The notes beneath the pieces were generated by a model. The model saw only the letters and a program-made list of their open reading frames with translations, searched no databases and was not told the origin of the DNA. A DNA stretch of 64,000 nucleotides from Flammulina velutipes (taxonomy: Eukaryota > Basidiomycota > Agaricomycetes > Agaricales > Physalacriaceae), in NCBI GenBank assembly GCA_011800155.1, contig CM022377.1, forward strand, positions 558,001 through 622,000. Reading direction: 5' to 3'. The position numbers and the translations under genes were made by a program. Positions 1 through 10,744 of the stretch are shown here, in pieces. Within the stretch, counting starts at the first letter, position 1. Every line of letters starts with the position of its first letter.

Positions 1-706
1 TGACATTGGGAGCAGAACGGCATGTTGCGAAGGTACCAATAGACGGTTCGACGACGAATGCACATATCACGACTGATGCGATGTTGATTAACAGAGAAAG
101 TGGCGTGAGAACTTGGAGGCTACAACAGATTCATTCAGTCGTGTACGTTAGTCTTGACTGGGAGGGTACATACCGTATGAGGGCGAGATAGTCGCGCACC
201 GCTGGGTGCGACAAGTCAATAGGAAGACTATCCATTGTTTTTCGTCAATAGTCGACAAGAACACTGGGCGACGATGGTGGTCAATGGTCAAGAGTAGGCG
301 GGAAAAGAGTGGACTCCTCCAGGCCCGAACATGACGCATACTTTAGCGTCATGACGTCGCTTCGTTGCCTGACGTCAGAAAAAAATGCTGATTTTCCATC
401 TTTTTCTTCTTCAAGTTCTAGTTCTTGGATAAAATTAATTGTTCCTTTCATCCGGCTTGAGCGAAAATCCGAAACCGCGTTTCCCGCCCTTTCTCGCTAG
501 CAGAGCCCAAAAGATCAATGAAACGTGAAGGGCGCGCATCGCGGTGGATAGCTATCTTACCCTGCTACACCAATCTCCATTTCAAGCACCGGTTAATTTC
601 CAAAGATTGCTGTCAAAACCGAATCCCGCACCGCCCATACTCGTTTGGGGTGCACAGCACAGCCGCCTTACCGCAAGGCGCTCAGGGTAGCGCCTCGCCA
701 ATCCTC
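1..706. other. gene-free 5' stretch
   Basis: I see no convincing gene here. The short open frames lack recognisable domains and no chain of exons can be built. The last part is presumably promoter for the secreted-protein gene that starts at 843. Confidence 0.5.
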
Positions 707-713
707 TATAAAA
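707..713 (+). promoter_or_regulatory. TATA box of the small secreted-protein gene
   Basis: TATAAAA lies 136 bp before the start codon at 843. It is followed by a long CT-rich tract (about 720-840), a common arrangement around transcription starts of strongly expressed fungal genes. The assignment is inferred from position and sequence only. Confidence 0.5.
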
Positions 714-842
714 CTCGCTCTGCAAACGCTTTTGTATCTTCATTCCTCTTCTCCCTCCATCCTTTTGATCATCTTCTTCTTCTCGAAAGTCGATCACTTT
801 CCAACTTCCACTTTTTCTTCTTCCCTTTTTTTGCAACGCACA

Positions 843-1501
843 ATGTTCTCTTCCATGCTCGTCGCTGTCCTTTCTGTCTTCGGAATGGCCACCGCTACGC
901 CCATAAATTCCCGCCAGGTCCCACCCTCAGCGATGTGCAGCCCCAATTTTGAGGGCGCCTCCGTTTCCGTCACCAACAGCGCGCGCGAGTGGGCCGTCGC
1001 CTCCTCCTACGCTGGCGCAGATGTCATCGCTCCCACTGGGACACTCACCACGGCTGACTTCCGCTTCGAGCAGAACGGCCAACCCGCAGTCAGCTATACC
1101 ATCAAGTAAGCCCCAGTTACTTTGTGCATGCTTTCGTCCTGACACATCCATAGGGACATAAACTCTCCCAACAATGGTCTCGCTGTGTCTGTTCGTGAGG
1201 ATGGGACTCTCCAGCTGGATAACGTCAAGGCTGACATGTAGGCTATCCAGTTACCTTCTTTCCCCTGAAGTTAACATGCTTGATTTCCAGTGCGCAAGAA
1301 TGGAACGTCGTTTGCGATGACTGCAGTTCGAACATCTCCCAGAGCAAAGGTGGACCGGTATCCTTTGGCTGCAACATTACTTCCGTTGCTACTGGGTACT
1401 GCGTAGAAATTAGCGGAGACAAGACCGCGCCAATGTTCATCGCACCTTGCAACGGACAGGACAGCCAGAACTTTGATTTCTGGACTGCCGTGCCAATTTA
1501 A
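843..1501 (+). CDS. small secreted protein with signal peptide, unknown function
   Basis: Three exons (843-1105, 1154-1237, 1291-1501) join in frame to a protein of about 185 residues. The N-terminus MFSSMLVAVLSVFGMATATP is a clear signal peptide, with a cleavage site near ATA-TP and a possible dibasic-like NSRQ site after it. The mature part has few charged repeats, an Asn/Ser-rich body and a small set of cysteines. The C-terminal part has a CDDC motif (VVCDDCSS) and the pattern GPVSFGCNIT...GYCVEI. The tail GQDSQNFDFW resembles the QxW-type end of beta-trefoil lectin-like secreted fungal proteins, but I do not claim that family. A TATA box and a CT-rich leader suggest strong expression. It is probably extracellular. 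Confidence 0.75.
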
Positions 1502-1828
1502 ACGAGGGAACTGGAGTAGTTCGGACTTTGATGATGATGACAGAAATGGACGCTTATTAGCTTGGAGTAACTTGTACTGTCATTTTGGCTGTTAATGGAC
1601 TTTAATTTTGGTTTTGAAGCGACGGTCTGAGGCTTGAGGCGCGGAGAGAGGATTAATAATCGTTACCAAGTTAGTGTGACTAGGCGCTGGTTTTAGGTAG
1701 CGACCAGATCCTGGCCTGATGCAGGCATGTAAACCACGGCGGTGAAAAGCTTCTTGTGGATCTAAGAGTGTCATCAAATGAGCACAATAATTCCATTTTC
1801 ATATAGAGCAATAAATAGAAGGGCCAAA

Positions 1829-2966
1829 CTACCGTGTATCACCCATCCATCCCAGTACAGCGTCTCTTCCTTGAGCAGTCTGTTTGTCTGTCACCGAATA
1901 TGTTGTCATCATCCGTTCTGTTGCTAACTCGTCAATCAGCCTGAGGTTCTTGGGTATTGACGTTGACGAAGGAGACGGAAGATGTGAATTTAGAATGAGC
2001 TTTCGCGCACACTACACAAGCGAAATCAGTAGCATTCGAAGCGGTCAATATTTAACTGACCAGCTTGATGTTCCACCAGGCGCGTATGCTGATACCAGAG
2101 GCGGCCGTCTCATGGGGTACTGTCACGTCGCGCTCAGTCATGTCTATAACGACAAGTGACATTTTGAGGGAGAGTGGTATGTCGTTGGCGGTGTAAGCCG
2201 TCTCTGCAAAGCGTAGAGTATGGAATGGGTTCTGCGGGGCAAGAAGAAGAACATGAGAGAGCGCTTGTAAGGCTAGGGTGTACCTGAAGGACGGTGATGA
2301 TATGATAAGGGTACAGCTATGAACCACTTACTGGTTACACGTCGTGTACATGTCTGCTAGCTCCAGCCAACCTTCGATGTCGTTGTAGAAGGTATCAAGA
2401 TATTCGCATAGTTCCTCTACAGCTTTTTCTAGTTTTCCAATGCGTTTCTTGACAGATATCCGACGTTTCCAGACGGCCTGTACATACGTTTAGTTGACAC
2501 GCGTTGCAACAGAAAAAGTGAACGGATACGCACTGCGTTGGCGGAGTCGGCTTCCATGAGTTCATCGTAGTACTTTAGGACCGTTTCGACAGGCTCTGTG
2601 GCCTCCATGCGTATACCGGTCAGTACGTCTACGCGTGGAGAGCCAGGAAATTTGGTGGAGAGCCGTTGTAGACATTCCTATTGAAATGTCAGTGTCGACG
2701 TGGACACGGGAGTGTAAGACACACGTCGGCCGTGTCTAATGCGCCTATATCTATCGCAGCAAGGGATAGTTGTTCGAGGAACTGCCATTCTGTAGGACGA
2801 ATGAGTGAATGCCAAGCTTGCTAGCTTTAATTGTACCATCATCGCCTAGTTTTCGGAGACTACCAGCTTCAAGCAACGCAGTGCCCTTTTCGACGACATC
2901 TCTTGACGCTCTGGTGTTGTGCGCGCGATAGTTAGCAAGCGTGTGCAGCGCAGAGGATAAGGACAT
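1829..2966 (-). CDS. EMC2: ER membrane protein complex subunit 2 (EMC2, TPR protein)
   Basis: EMC2 is the cytosolic TPR scaffold of the ER membrane complex, which inserts tail-anchored and multipass proteins into the ER. Exons on the minus strand read MSLSSALHTLANYR... into LGDDEWQFLEQLSLAAID after a 47 bp intron (2790-2836). They continue through FPGSPRVDVLTGIRMEA, the hallmark EMC2 segment (family pattern FPGSxRVxxLxGMxxEA), then the TPR helices KLEKAVEELCEYLDTFYND and EGWLELADMYTTCNQYTLAL. The last exon follows the intron that begins after WWNIKL. It ends at TAG (1829-1831) with a Ser/Pro-rich tail. Six or more short introns are inferred. The start codon lies 31 bp from that of the divergent exopolyphosphatase gene. 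Confidence 0.88.
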
Positions 2967-2997
2967 GACGGTAAGTAGACAACCTCGATCACTTTGA

Positions 2998-4402
2998 ATG
3001 CACTTGACTTTGCACCATCACCGACCTTTGTTTGTCTGTCTATTGCTTGCCGTCGTGGCCTTTTCCCTCTTTTCCCAGCGTCTTTCAATGGGAAATCACC
3101 TCCGACGACTATCCACTGTGTTCTCCTCCAAGACGAGCGACACACTGGTCAAGTCAACGTCAGAGAACAATGCGCTCTCGAAATTCTTAGTCGACGCAAA
3201 GGCAACTTATCTATCTACCCTCAAAGAAACGCCCGAAAAAGCTAAAGAGTATCTGGTGGTAATGGGGAACGAAGCTGGTGGTATGTCGGCCAATATCATA
3301 TGTATCGCTCATCTAACTGGTTGCAGATTTGGACAGTGTAGCGAGTTCCATAGCCTACGCATGGATATCTGCACAGACACGACCTTCTATACCCTTCATT
3401 CAAATTAGAAAGGACGACCTTGTCCTCCGCCCCGAGAACATGTACGCCCTCGCATTAGCAGGCATTGAAACACCCAACGAGGACCTTCTCCTTCCCGAGG
3501 ACATCTCTTCCCTGTCATCTTCTCCATTCACTAAATTTGCCCTTGTCGACCACAACCGGCTCGGCTCATCATTCGCTTCCAACGAATCCAGCGTTGAAGT
3601 CATCATAGATCACCACGAAGACGAGCAGCAGCATCTCACCGCAAATCCACGCATCGTTACGCCAGCCGGCAGTTGCTCATCTCACATCGCCCTCGCTGCT
3701 CCGGAAAATCTGCCTTCAGAACTCGCGTTCCTTCTCCTCAGCGCTATTCTGATTGACACAAATGGGCTCAAACCTGGTGGAAAGGCCACCCAAATCGACC
3801 TCGACGCCGTCACGCGTCTGCTTCCCCAAACAACGCAACTTCCCACCCAATCATTTAGCCCAACGGCCCTCCACGAACATAGTGCTCTCATGAATTTAAA
3901 CGCGCTGCTGGGCGAACATAAAAGCAATATCTCACATCTCAGCCCTCGAGATCAACTCCGCCGAGATTACAAGGAATACTCATTGACACTGGAATGGCAC
4001 GCAGACAAGCCTACCATCAAGGCCGGTCTGTCCACCGTCCCCGTGCGCCTAAAAGAGTGGGCTTCCCAAGGCAGACTTTTGTCCGAAGGTGTTGCGTACA
4101 TGGATGAACGCGACCTGTCCGTTCTGGGCGTCCTGACGTCTTTCCGCAAAGAAGGGAAGCTGAGCAAGAGGGGGAAGCATGTTAGGGAGATGGCGTGGCT
4201 CGTCAAGTCGGATACGGGGCTGGATGAGAGGCTATGGAAAGGTCTGGAAAGCGATCCGGAGCTGAGGGTGGAGAGTCATGCCAAGTTCAAAGTCAACGCG
4301 ACTGAGGGCGTGAAGGTTAGAGTGTACAAACAGGGGAACGCGAATGCAACGAGGAAGGCGACTGCGCCGATTCTGAAGAAGATCCTAGAGGCGAAGCTAT
4401 GA
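2998..4402 (+). CDS. PPX1: exopolyphosphatase, DHH/DHHA2 family (PPX1-like)
   Basis: This enzyme removes terminal phosphate from inorganic polyphosphate. Two exons (2998-3280, 3327-4402) join through a 46 bp intron. The junction recreates the metal-binding motif GNEAGDLDSVASSIAYAW, matching the PPX/prune pattern GNExxDLDSxAS. Further DHH motifs are VDHNRLG and the name-giving IIDHHEDE. The segment LLSAILIDTNGLKPG and a C-terminal DHHA2-type domain follow. The first Met gives a hydrophobic N-terminal stretch (residues about 9-30, LFVCLLLAVVAFSLF) that could be a targeting sequence. An internal Met at 3088 (MGNHLRRLST) would give a shorter, more typical protein. I list the upstream start but cannot decide. 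It is divergent from EMC2. Confidence 0.9.
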
Positions 4403-5044
4403 TTTCTGTAGGCTGTCAGTTGCTATCCATCATTCATCGAAAGACATAACACTCAGTATATAGATTGTCCACAACTCACGTATCGATGCGCCGACGACTT
4501 TGCTGGTCTCACGCTGTGAATACACGACGAGGAGTTAAGGAAAATGTTCCCTTTATAGGGTCACTTTGGAAAGAGTGAGTGATTCGATTTCGCATGCCGC
4601 AGTGCTATAACTTGCGCCAATCGTTTGATAACCCTCAATGATCACTTCAGTCGCTCAATACACGTTTACATAACTGTCCGTGTATACACGGACTGCATCA
4701 ATAATTTCGGTCATTTTAACAATCTCTCTGGGTTAAACTTTGGGTGCTTATAGATCGCTGGTAATGAACGCCACACTGTTTGAGTGACCGCCTTCCCACA
4801 TACGCTCGTTGAATAAAAGGGCAAAGTTCAACGGAAGTCCAAAGGTGATAAACTCAAGTTGTGTATGTACAAATTTCGAGACTCAAAGCCTTCTGCAGAA
4901 CGTATACTTGCCATTCTACTTTCGATCTCCGAGTCTGTCGGTAATGAGATTAATGTCCATAACTAATCCGTGGGAACATCATTATTTCTAGATCGCCATA
5001 CTTATAAGAATAACTCCCATTCGCCAGTGGCATGACTTTCGATA
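4403..5044. other. intergenic, with a degraded copy of ADH upstream DNA
   Basis: No gene is supported here. From about 4760 the sequence (gtaatgaacgccacactgttt) resembles the DNA upstream of the full ADH copy at 5610. This suggests the duplicated unit included 5' flank as well as coding sequence. Confidence 0.5.
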
Positions 5045-5447
5045 ATGTCTATTCCTACTCTCACGACTCAGTACTACCTTTCAAAGGTGTGCATTTCGCT
5101 CCGATCTCTTCAACTTCTAACAAAAGTACTACCCCACCAGGCCGGTTCGTTGGATAATATCAAGCAACGCACCGTTCCCCTTCCGCCACCCAAGAATGGC
5201 GAAGTCTTGGTTAAGATACGTGCGGTTTCCCTCCTGGTATGTGTTTTTAGGCTTTTAGCTCCATTCGTCTCAGTATGATCATCACCATATCTAGCATCGC
5301 GATCTCATGATAGCCAGCGGAAAGTACCCCGAATAGTGAGCCTAGATAACTTGGCGCCACATAAGATTTGATTTTGATGCTCGAGGTAGTATCGCAGACG
5401 AAGTCGTCCCGGGATCAGATTTAGCTGGCGAGGTCATCGCGGATAGG
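5045..5447 (+). pseudogene. truncated 5' copy of the ADH/quinone oxidoreductase-like gene
   Basis: The reading frame MSIPTLTTQYYLSK, then AGSLDNIKQRTVPLPPP and KNGEVLVKIRAVSLL, is the same N-terminus as the full copies at 5899 and 14748. It continues after a further intron as HRDLMIASGKYPE and IADEVVPGSDLAGEVIAD. It then loses homology at about 5450, before the GxGGVS nucleotide-binding motif and the C-terminal half. Its intron positions match the full copies, so this is a DNA-level duplicate rather than a retrocopy. It could be transcribed but cannot make the full enzyme. Confidence 0.75.
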
Positions 5448-5557
5448 TGAGGAACCAGATCAGGCGGGCGTGTGGCGCTAATACTTAACTACTTACTTAA
5501 CTTAAGTTCAGGTTAAATACACCGTGTTATTTAATACCGTAATAATGATTTTTAAAT

Positions 5558-7408
5558 TAGTCAGCGCCAAGCTGATCGTCAGTCAGCCTTCTAGGCTTAC
5601 ATATCAGGTTGATAATGAACGCCACAATGTTTGGAAGGCACATACAGCAGCAGAACTCAAATATCTTGGAAATTCAGAGAAATGTAACTGCCTTGGCAAA
5701 TAATAACGGAAAATTCACACATCAATATACTCACAAAGCTTTCGACAGAAAGCACACTTCTAATCACCGAAACTTGTGGGAGATTATTGAGCAGCCGCCC
5801 AACATGACGAATCGCTCGTGGAAATATCATTCTTTCTAAGTTAGATCGAAAAATAAGAATATATAACAAAGTCATTCCGTCATGGATCATCAGCGATAAT
5901 GTCGATTCCCACTTCTACAACTGAGTACTACCTTTCCAAGGTATGCTGATTTGTTTCGATGTCTTTCATGCTCATTAAAATGCGTTACTCTAGCCCGGTT
6001 CGTTTGATAATTTCAAACAACGTACCGTCCCCCTCCCGCCGCCTAAGAATGGCGAAGTCCTGGTTAAAATACATGCCGTTTCCCTCCAGGTAGGTCTAAG
6101 CTTCGTTCATTTCTGTACCTTGCACTGATTGCGTTATCCAGTTCCGCGATATCATGGTAGCCGGAGGACAGTACCCCGGATAGTGAGTCTACATAACTCA
6201 GCGCCACATAAGGTCCGATTTTGACGATTAAATATAGCATTGCGGACCAGGTCGTCCCTGGGTCTGATTTGGCTGGCGAAGTCATTGCGGTTGGACAGGA
6301 CGTCCAGGATTCGTGGAAGATCGGAGACCGCGTCTGTGCAAACTTCGCTCCGGCGCATTTAGATGGTGACCCGACTCCTGCGATCATGAACACAGCTTTG
6401 GGCGGTCCGTCAGACGGAGTATTAACGCAGTACAAGAGCTTCAAGCCGGAGGTGAGTTTCCCTTACTTGTCAGTTTAGTGTGCTGATAACGACGCGAACA
6501 AAGTCATTAGTGGCAATCCCCGAACACCTTTCTTACGAGGAGGCGTCTACTCTTCCGTGAGTGACTTTTATCGGGATATTGATGAGATGAATTGATTATC
6601 ATATTTAGGTGTGCTGCTGTCACGGCCTATAATGCGTTGACGGGATCAAGGCCTGTAAAGGCGGGGGACACTGTCCTTATTCTTGGGACAGGTGGCGTTT
6701 CCATGTGCGTTACAAGTTTAGCATTACATCTTATCTCTCAGCTGATCGACATGTTAGTTTTGGACTACAGTTCGCTGTGGCTTCTGGGGCCACTGTCATC
6801 GTCACTTCGTCCTCTGATAACAAACTGGCACTCGCCAAGAAGCATGGCGCGACCCACCTCATCAACTACAACAAGACTCCTGAATGGGAGAAGGAGGTGC
6901 TCAAACTCACGAACGGCGTTGGCGTGGACCATGTTCTAGAGGTCAGTGGTGTGACGTTGTCACAGTCAGTGCAAGCTGTGAGGATGGGCGGAACGGTCAA
7001 TATTATCGGAGTGAGAGACAGGCTCGGGGATATAGCGACGCTGCCGTATCAGGTAATTATGAATGCTGCGACGCTGAGGGGAATAATGATTGGATCTGTT
7101 GCTCAGTGGGTGTTGATTTCTATCTGGGTGAGAAATCACTAACCAAATTTGATTAGATTCAAGGCCATGAACCGTCTAATTTCCGCTCATCCGGAGACAA
7201 CGCGTCCTGTCGTTGATAAGGTCTTCCCTTTCTCGCAGACGGTGGAGGCGTTCAACTATCTGAACTCGCAGAAGCATGTTGGCAAGGTGGTCATCTCCCT
7301 TGAGAAGTAAGCAGCCCGGAGGAATAATTACAATGTAAAGATTTGTATCCGAGAAATATCGATCGGACAAAGTTTGCTATCACGGGACCGTGTTTATTCT
7401 CGTTCTTA
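5558..7408 (+). repeat. left arm of the ADH inverted repeat
   Basis: This segment matches the reverse complement of about 13235-15052. The match covers the 5' flank (tagtcagcgcca; gataatgaacgccacaatgttt; cacatacagcag), the whole ADH gene, and a short island past the stop (tatcacgggaccgtgttta). The two arms enclose about 5.8 kb holding the aquaporin and G-alpha genes. Boundaries were set by eye and may be off by tens of bases. Confidence 0.75.
5899..7310 (+). CDS. zinc-type ADH / quinone oxidoreductase-like MDR protein, copy 1
   Basis: This is a member of the medium-chain dehydrogenase/reductase (MDR) superfamily and an NAD(P)H-dependent oxidoreductase. The substrate is unknown. About seven short introns separate these segments in order: MSIPTSTTEYYLSK; PPPKNGEVLVKIHAVSLQ; FRDIMVAGGQYPGY; VVPGSDLAGEVIAVGQDV with WKIGDRV; SLVAIPEHLSYEEASTLP; CAAVTAYNAL; the Rossmann motif VLILGTGGVS; ATHLINYNKTPEW; GGTVNIIGV; FKAMNRLISAHPETTRPV; and the C-terminus GKVVISLEK. 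The Cys/His zinc ligands of classical ADHs are not visible, so quinone-reductase-like activity is more likely. Compared with copy 2 it lacks a few residues in the loop after NIIGV (VRDRLGD against VRANAGAKDNFGD) and has an extra Gly-Val in NGVGVDHV. It lies in the left arm of an inverted repeat. Confidence 0.82.
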
Positions 7409-7410
7409 AA

Positions 7411-9005
7411 GCTAGTGTCCACTGTCGACATCCCCCAACACTGCAAAACATATCTTTGCTATCTTTTGTCAGATGGGCTATCGCGTTCTTCTCTTTCTCG
7501 ACGGAAAGAACAGACAAGACCGACATGAAAGGACCGGGAGTCTCCGACTTGGTTCTTGCTGCCCAACTCCATGATTACCTTCTGAGCAGCGTGGGCGTGC
7601 TCCGTATGAGCTCAAGTCATGGAGAGTTCCTGATTGCCTCCATATTTCAATGCCTGGTCCTGCTATCTCTCTACTCCAATGTCATCCTTCGGCCTTTTGA
7701 TACATCGCTCACGCTCTGATGAAGTTCCTCCTTTGTACTCCACAACAAACTGATTCTTCCACTCAGTAAATTTCGCATATGTGCTTCCCTCCTCCCTTTT
7801 ACAGCCGTGCCTGTATTTCAGCGTCACACTTAGCTTGACCAAACTTCGCGCATCGCGCATCGTTAGTGACCGTGATGAGACGCGACGTTGTGCGGTCCGG
7901 ACGTACGTTAGCATCAGGAGTACCTACTATATGTCCGAACCTTTTCCGATGCGGATTACGACGTATAGTTTATTGTACTAACCTACCGCGCTTCGCCCAC
8001 TGGATCTGATTGTGTCAACCACATACAGCTATCAATTCTCTATCTCATGCCCCGTTGTCATCAGGCTTCTCGGAGTCGAAGACCGGACTGTTCTCTCAAT
8101 TGGACAATAGGAACAGGTGTCAAGAGAGCGCCGAGGGAGGTCTGGGGCAAGCTAATTAGCGTATTCCGAGTCCGAGGGGCATGCTTCCTCGAGATCTTGT
8201 GTTCTTATTATATACGTCCATTGAGTACGTTGTCCCGAGAATGCCATCGCAAGGACTGATAAGTATGAAATCATCTTTATAACCGGCGGCAGTACGATGA
8301 TTCCTGTCGTGGCGCATGGCAATCAGTGGCCCAGGGTCGCGTCTATCAAGTGTAACCAAAGTGAACTGGTTCATCACTGCGAAGAGTACAGTACCAATTA
8401 AATGACCGGGCGATTCTGACACTTCTAGTCTTTGACCAACTAGAAACAGACGCTGACATCGAAGATCCTGCCTACCTTTCTGAACGTACGAGGTTACTGT
8501 AATACCTTCGAAGCTTTCCCTGTATTACTGCGCTCTACTGAGTACTAGCGCCGATGGCTGGCTTAAATCGAGAAAGGAAAAGAAAAGTTGGCCCTGCTCT
8601 TCATCCTTACTTGTCTATCGGTCCGCGTGGATCGCATCTTTGGACGACTTGGCAACATTGGTACTGTGCTGACGACTTGCTACAAACTGACTTCAGCCTA
8701 TAACGCTGGTCTCCGAGGTGAGTACATCGACATGTGGCGTCACACGAAGGAAATCGCGTTGTATCTTAACATTTGGAACATTGTTTTCAAGATTGTGTTG
8801 CGGGCCGATATCCGAGGTACGCCACTCTTCTATTTAACTTTATTTACCGGATATAAGTCGACCTATATATACTTCGGCTTTGCCTTGCGTTTCTACCACC
8901 ACCACCGGACCGTCCACCCTCTCTTCTATTTCTCGCCTTTGGGGACAGTTATCTATCGACAAACCGACACGTTCCTTCTTGTTTTATCTATCCGGTATTC
9001 TAGCC
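7411..9005. other. gene-poor stretch before the aquaporin gene
   Basis: Several open frames of 60-160 codons occur, for example 8588-9058 (+) and 8156-8422 (-). None shows a recognisable domain or a consistent exon chain. The part from about 8850 is probably the aquaporin 5' leader. I cannot exclude a decayed gene around 8050-8830. Confidence 0.4.
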
Positions 9006-10479
9006 ATGGCCAACAGTATCAACACGAACGACTACGACTCGAGATCTCTCTCGCCTAGCTATAACAACGCTCGCGAACACCCGCCTTACCAGCACGCTGC
9101 AATCGCCTCGTCCGATACAGTCTTAGAGGCAACGCCGCCGCCTTTGCGCTTGTCCAAGTTGGGGCGATTTCGGTATTTCCTTTCTCGCCATTACTGGTAT
9201 ACGGCGATGTTGACTTTACCACACAGCTCAGCACTGAGAGCACCAGCTGCAGAATTCGCGGGCACCGCTGTGCTCGTCATGTTCGGATGTGGAGGTGGCG
9301 CACAGGCCGTCCTGTCCTCGAATACTGCCGTGACCGCGTCCATTCATGGGGTAAGTCTCTGCATTCGTAGCAATAATCTTTTACGCGTTCCTTACGCGTC
9401 TCGTAGGACTGGTCTTCAATCGCCTTAGGTTGGGGACTTGGTAAGTTATTTTGTCCTTCCCCGCACCGAGAAGTACCTGATCGTCCGGAATTACAGGCAT
9501 CGGCCTTGGCGCATGGATCAGCGGAGGCATATCTGGCGGACACATCAATCCTGCGGTACGAGCACGACGTTCATTTTTGCCCACTCTCTAATGCGTTGAG
9601 CTGTAGGTTACAATAGCAATGGCAACATGGCGCGACTTCCCGTGGCGCAAAGTTCCTGGCTACATTCTCGCGCAACTCATGGGTGGGATATTGGGGGCAG
9701 CCCTGGTCTATGCCAACTACTACCATGCTATCAATATCTACGAGGGCGGCTCGAGCCGCACTCTCGCCACCGCAGGGTTCTTTGGCACTTACGCCGTGTG
9801 TATCCTCTTTCCCCTTAAATGTATAAATGTCCCACTTACCAGCATGCGATACAGCTTGATTATGTTCCCAACTCCGCTGCGTTCTTCTCAGAATTCACAG
9901 GCGCATTCCTCCTCATGCTCGTCGTTCTCGCGTGCACCGACAAGCGGAACGGTCCTATGCAACCTGGGCTCCTCCCAATCGCCCTTTTCTTCTTGCTCTT
10001 CGGATTGGGGATATGCTTCGGAATGGAGACAGGTTTGTTTCTCTTCTCCATTTGTCGAGTTGTTTTCGTCTAATGCAAGTCAATTAATCAATAGGATTCG
10101 CCGTTAACCCTGCACGCGACTTGGGACCACGTATCCTTACCGCAATTGCAGGATGGGGGCGCCAGGTCTTTTCCTATAGGGAGTGAGTTTGGTCAAATTG
10201 CATTTGTGGCGCAACAGCTGATTCAATTGGTGGAAGTCATTACTGGCTTTGGGGCGGCATCCTCGCTCCCATTTTAGGCATGCAGGTTGCGGCCATGTTC
10301 TACGACTTGTTCGTCTGCTATGACGGAGATGACAGCGTAATCAATAAACTCTTGTCTAGGTATGTCAGAGTTTGTATATATTGGAATGTATCCTGAACCG
10401 ATTTTACAGGGCACAACGAAGAGGCTGTTCATTTAGGTCTCGAGCGCCTTCATTGGAGAAGGGCACTGACGCTGTTTGA
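9006..10479 (+). CDS. aquaglyceroporin (MIP family)
   Basis: This is a plasma-membrane channel for water and glycerol-type solutes. At least seven exons are inferred, beginning 9006-9350, 9407-9440, 9497-9555 and 9607-9795. The first pore motif is [15 protein letters not shown] and spans an exon junction. The second is [13 protein letters not shown]. The Asp after NPAR is the classical marker separating glycerol-permeable channels from strict aquaporins. Hydrophobic helices include [53 protein letters not shown] and [20 protein letters not shown]. The N-terminus is a hydrophilic tail of about 80 residues ([20 protein letters not shown]). The C-terminal tail after LFVCYDG is short. The start of exon 5 (9842 or 9855) is uncertain. 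Confidence 0.9.
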
Positions 10480-10744
10480 CGCTACCTCCCATCTATGTAT
10501 CTGTACAACTCTACCCAATGTTCTTATATCGCACAAGTATACATTCATAACCAAGCAGCGTGATTATTGAGCACTACCTAATCTAACGAGATAGGAAATA
10601 CAACGACCCGCAGGGCGTACAAGGTACAACTAGAAGGACAATGGGGTAGCGTAATACAAGACAAGGGTGTATAATGATAGAGGTTCCGGAGGGTATCATA
10701 CGGAGCGTGGTACATAAGCAAGTCCACGAGAGAGGGGCATAGGA

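Noticed and set aside
8588..9058. 156-codon open frame before the aquaporin gene
   Set aside because: No domain, and it overlaps the aquaporin leader and start. Probably chance.
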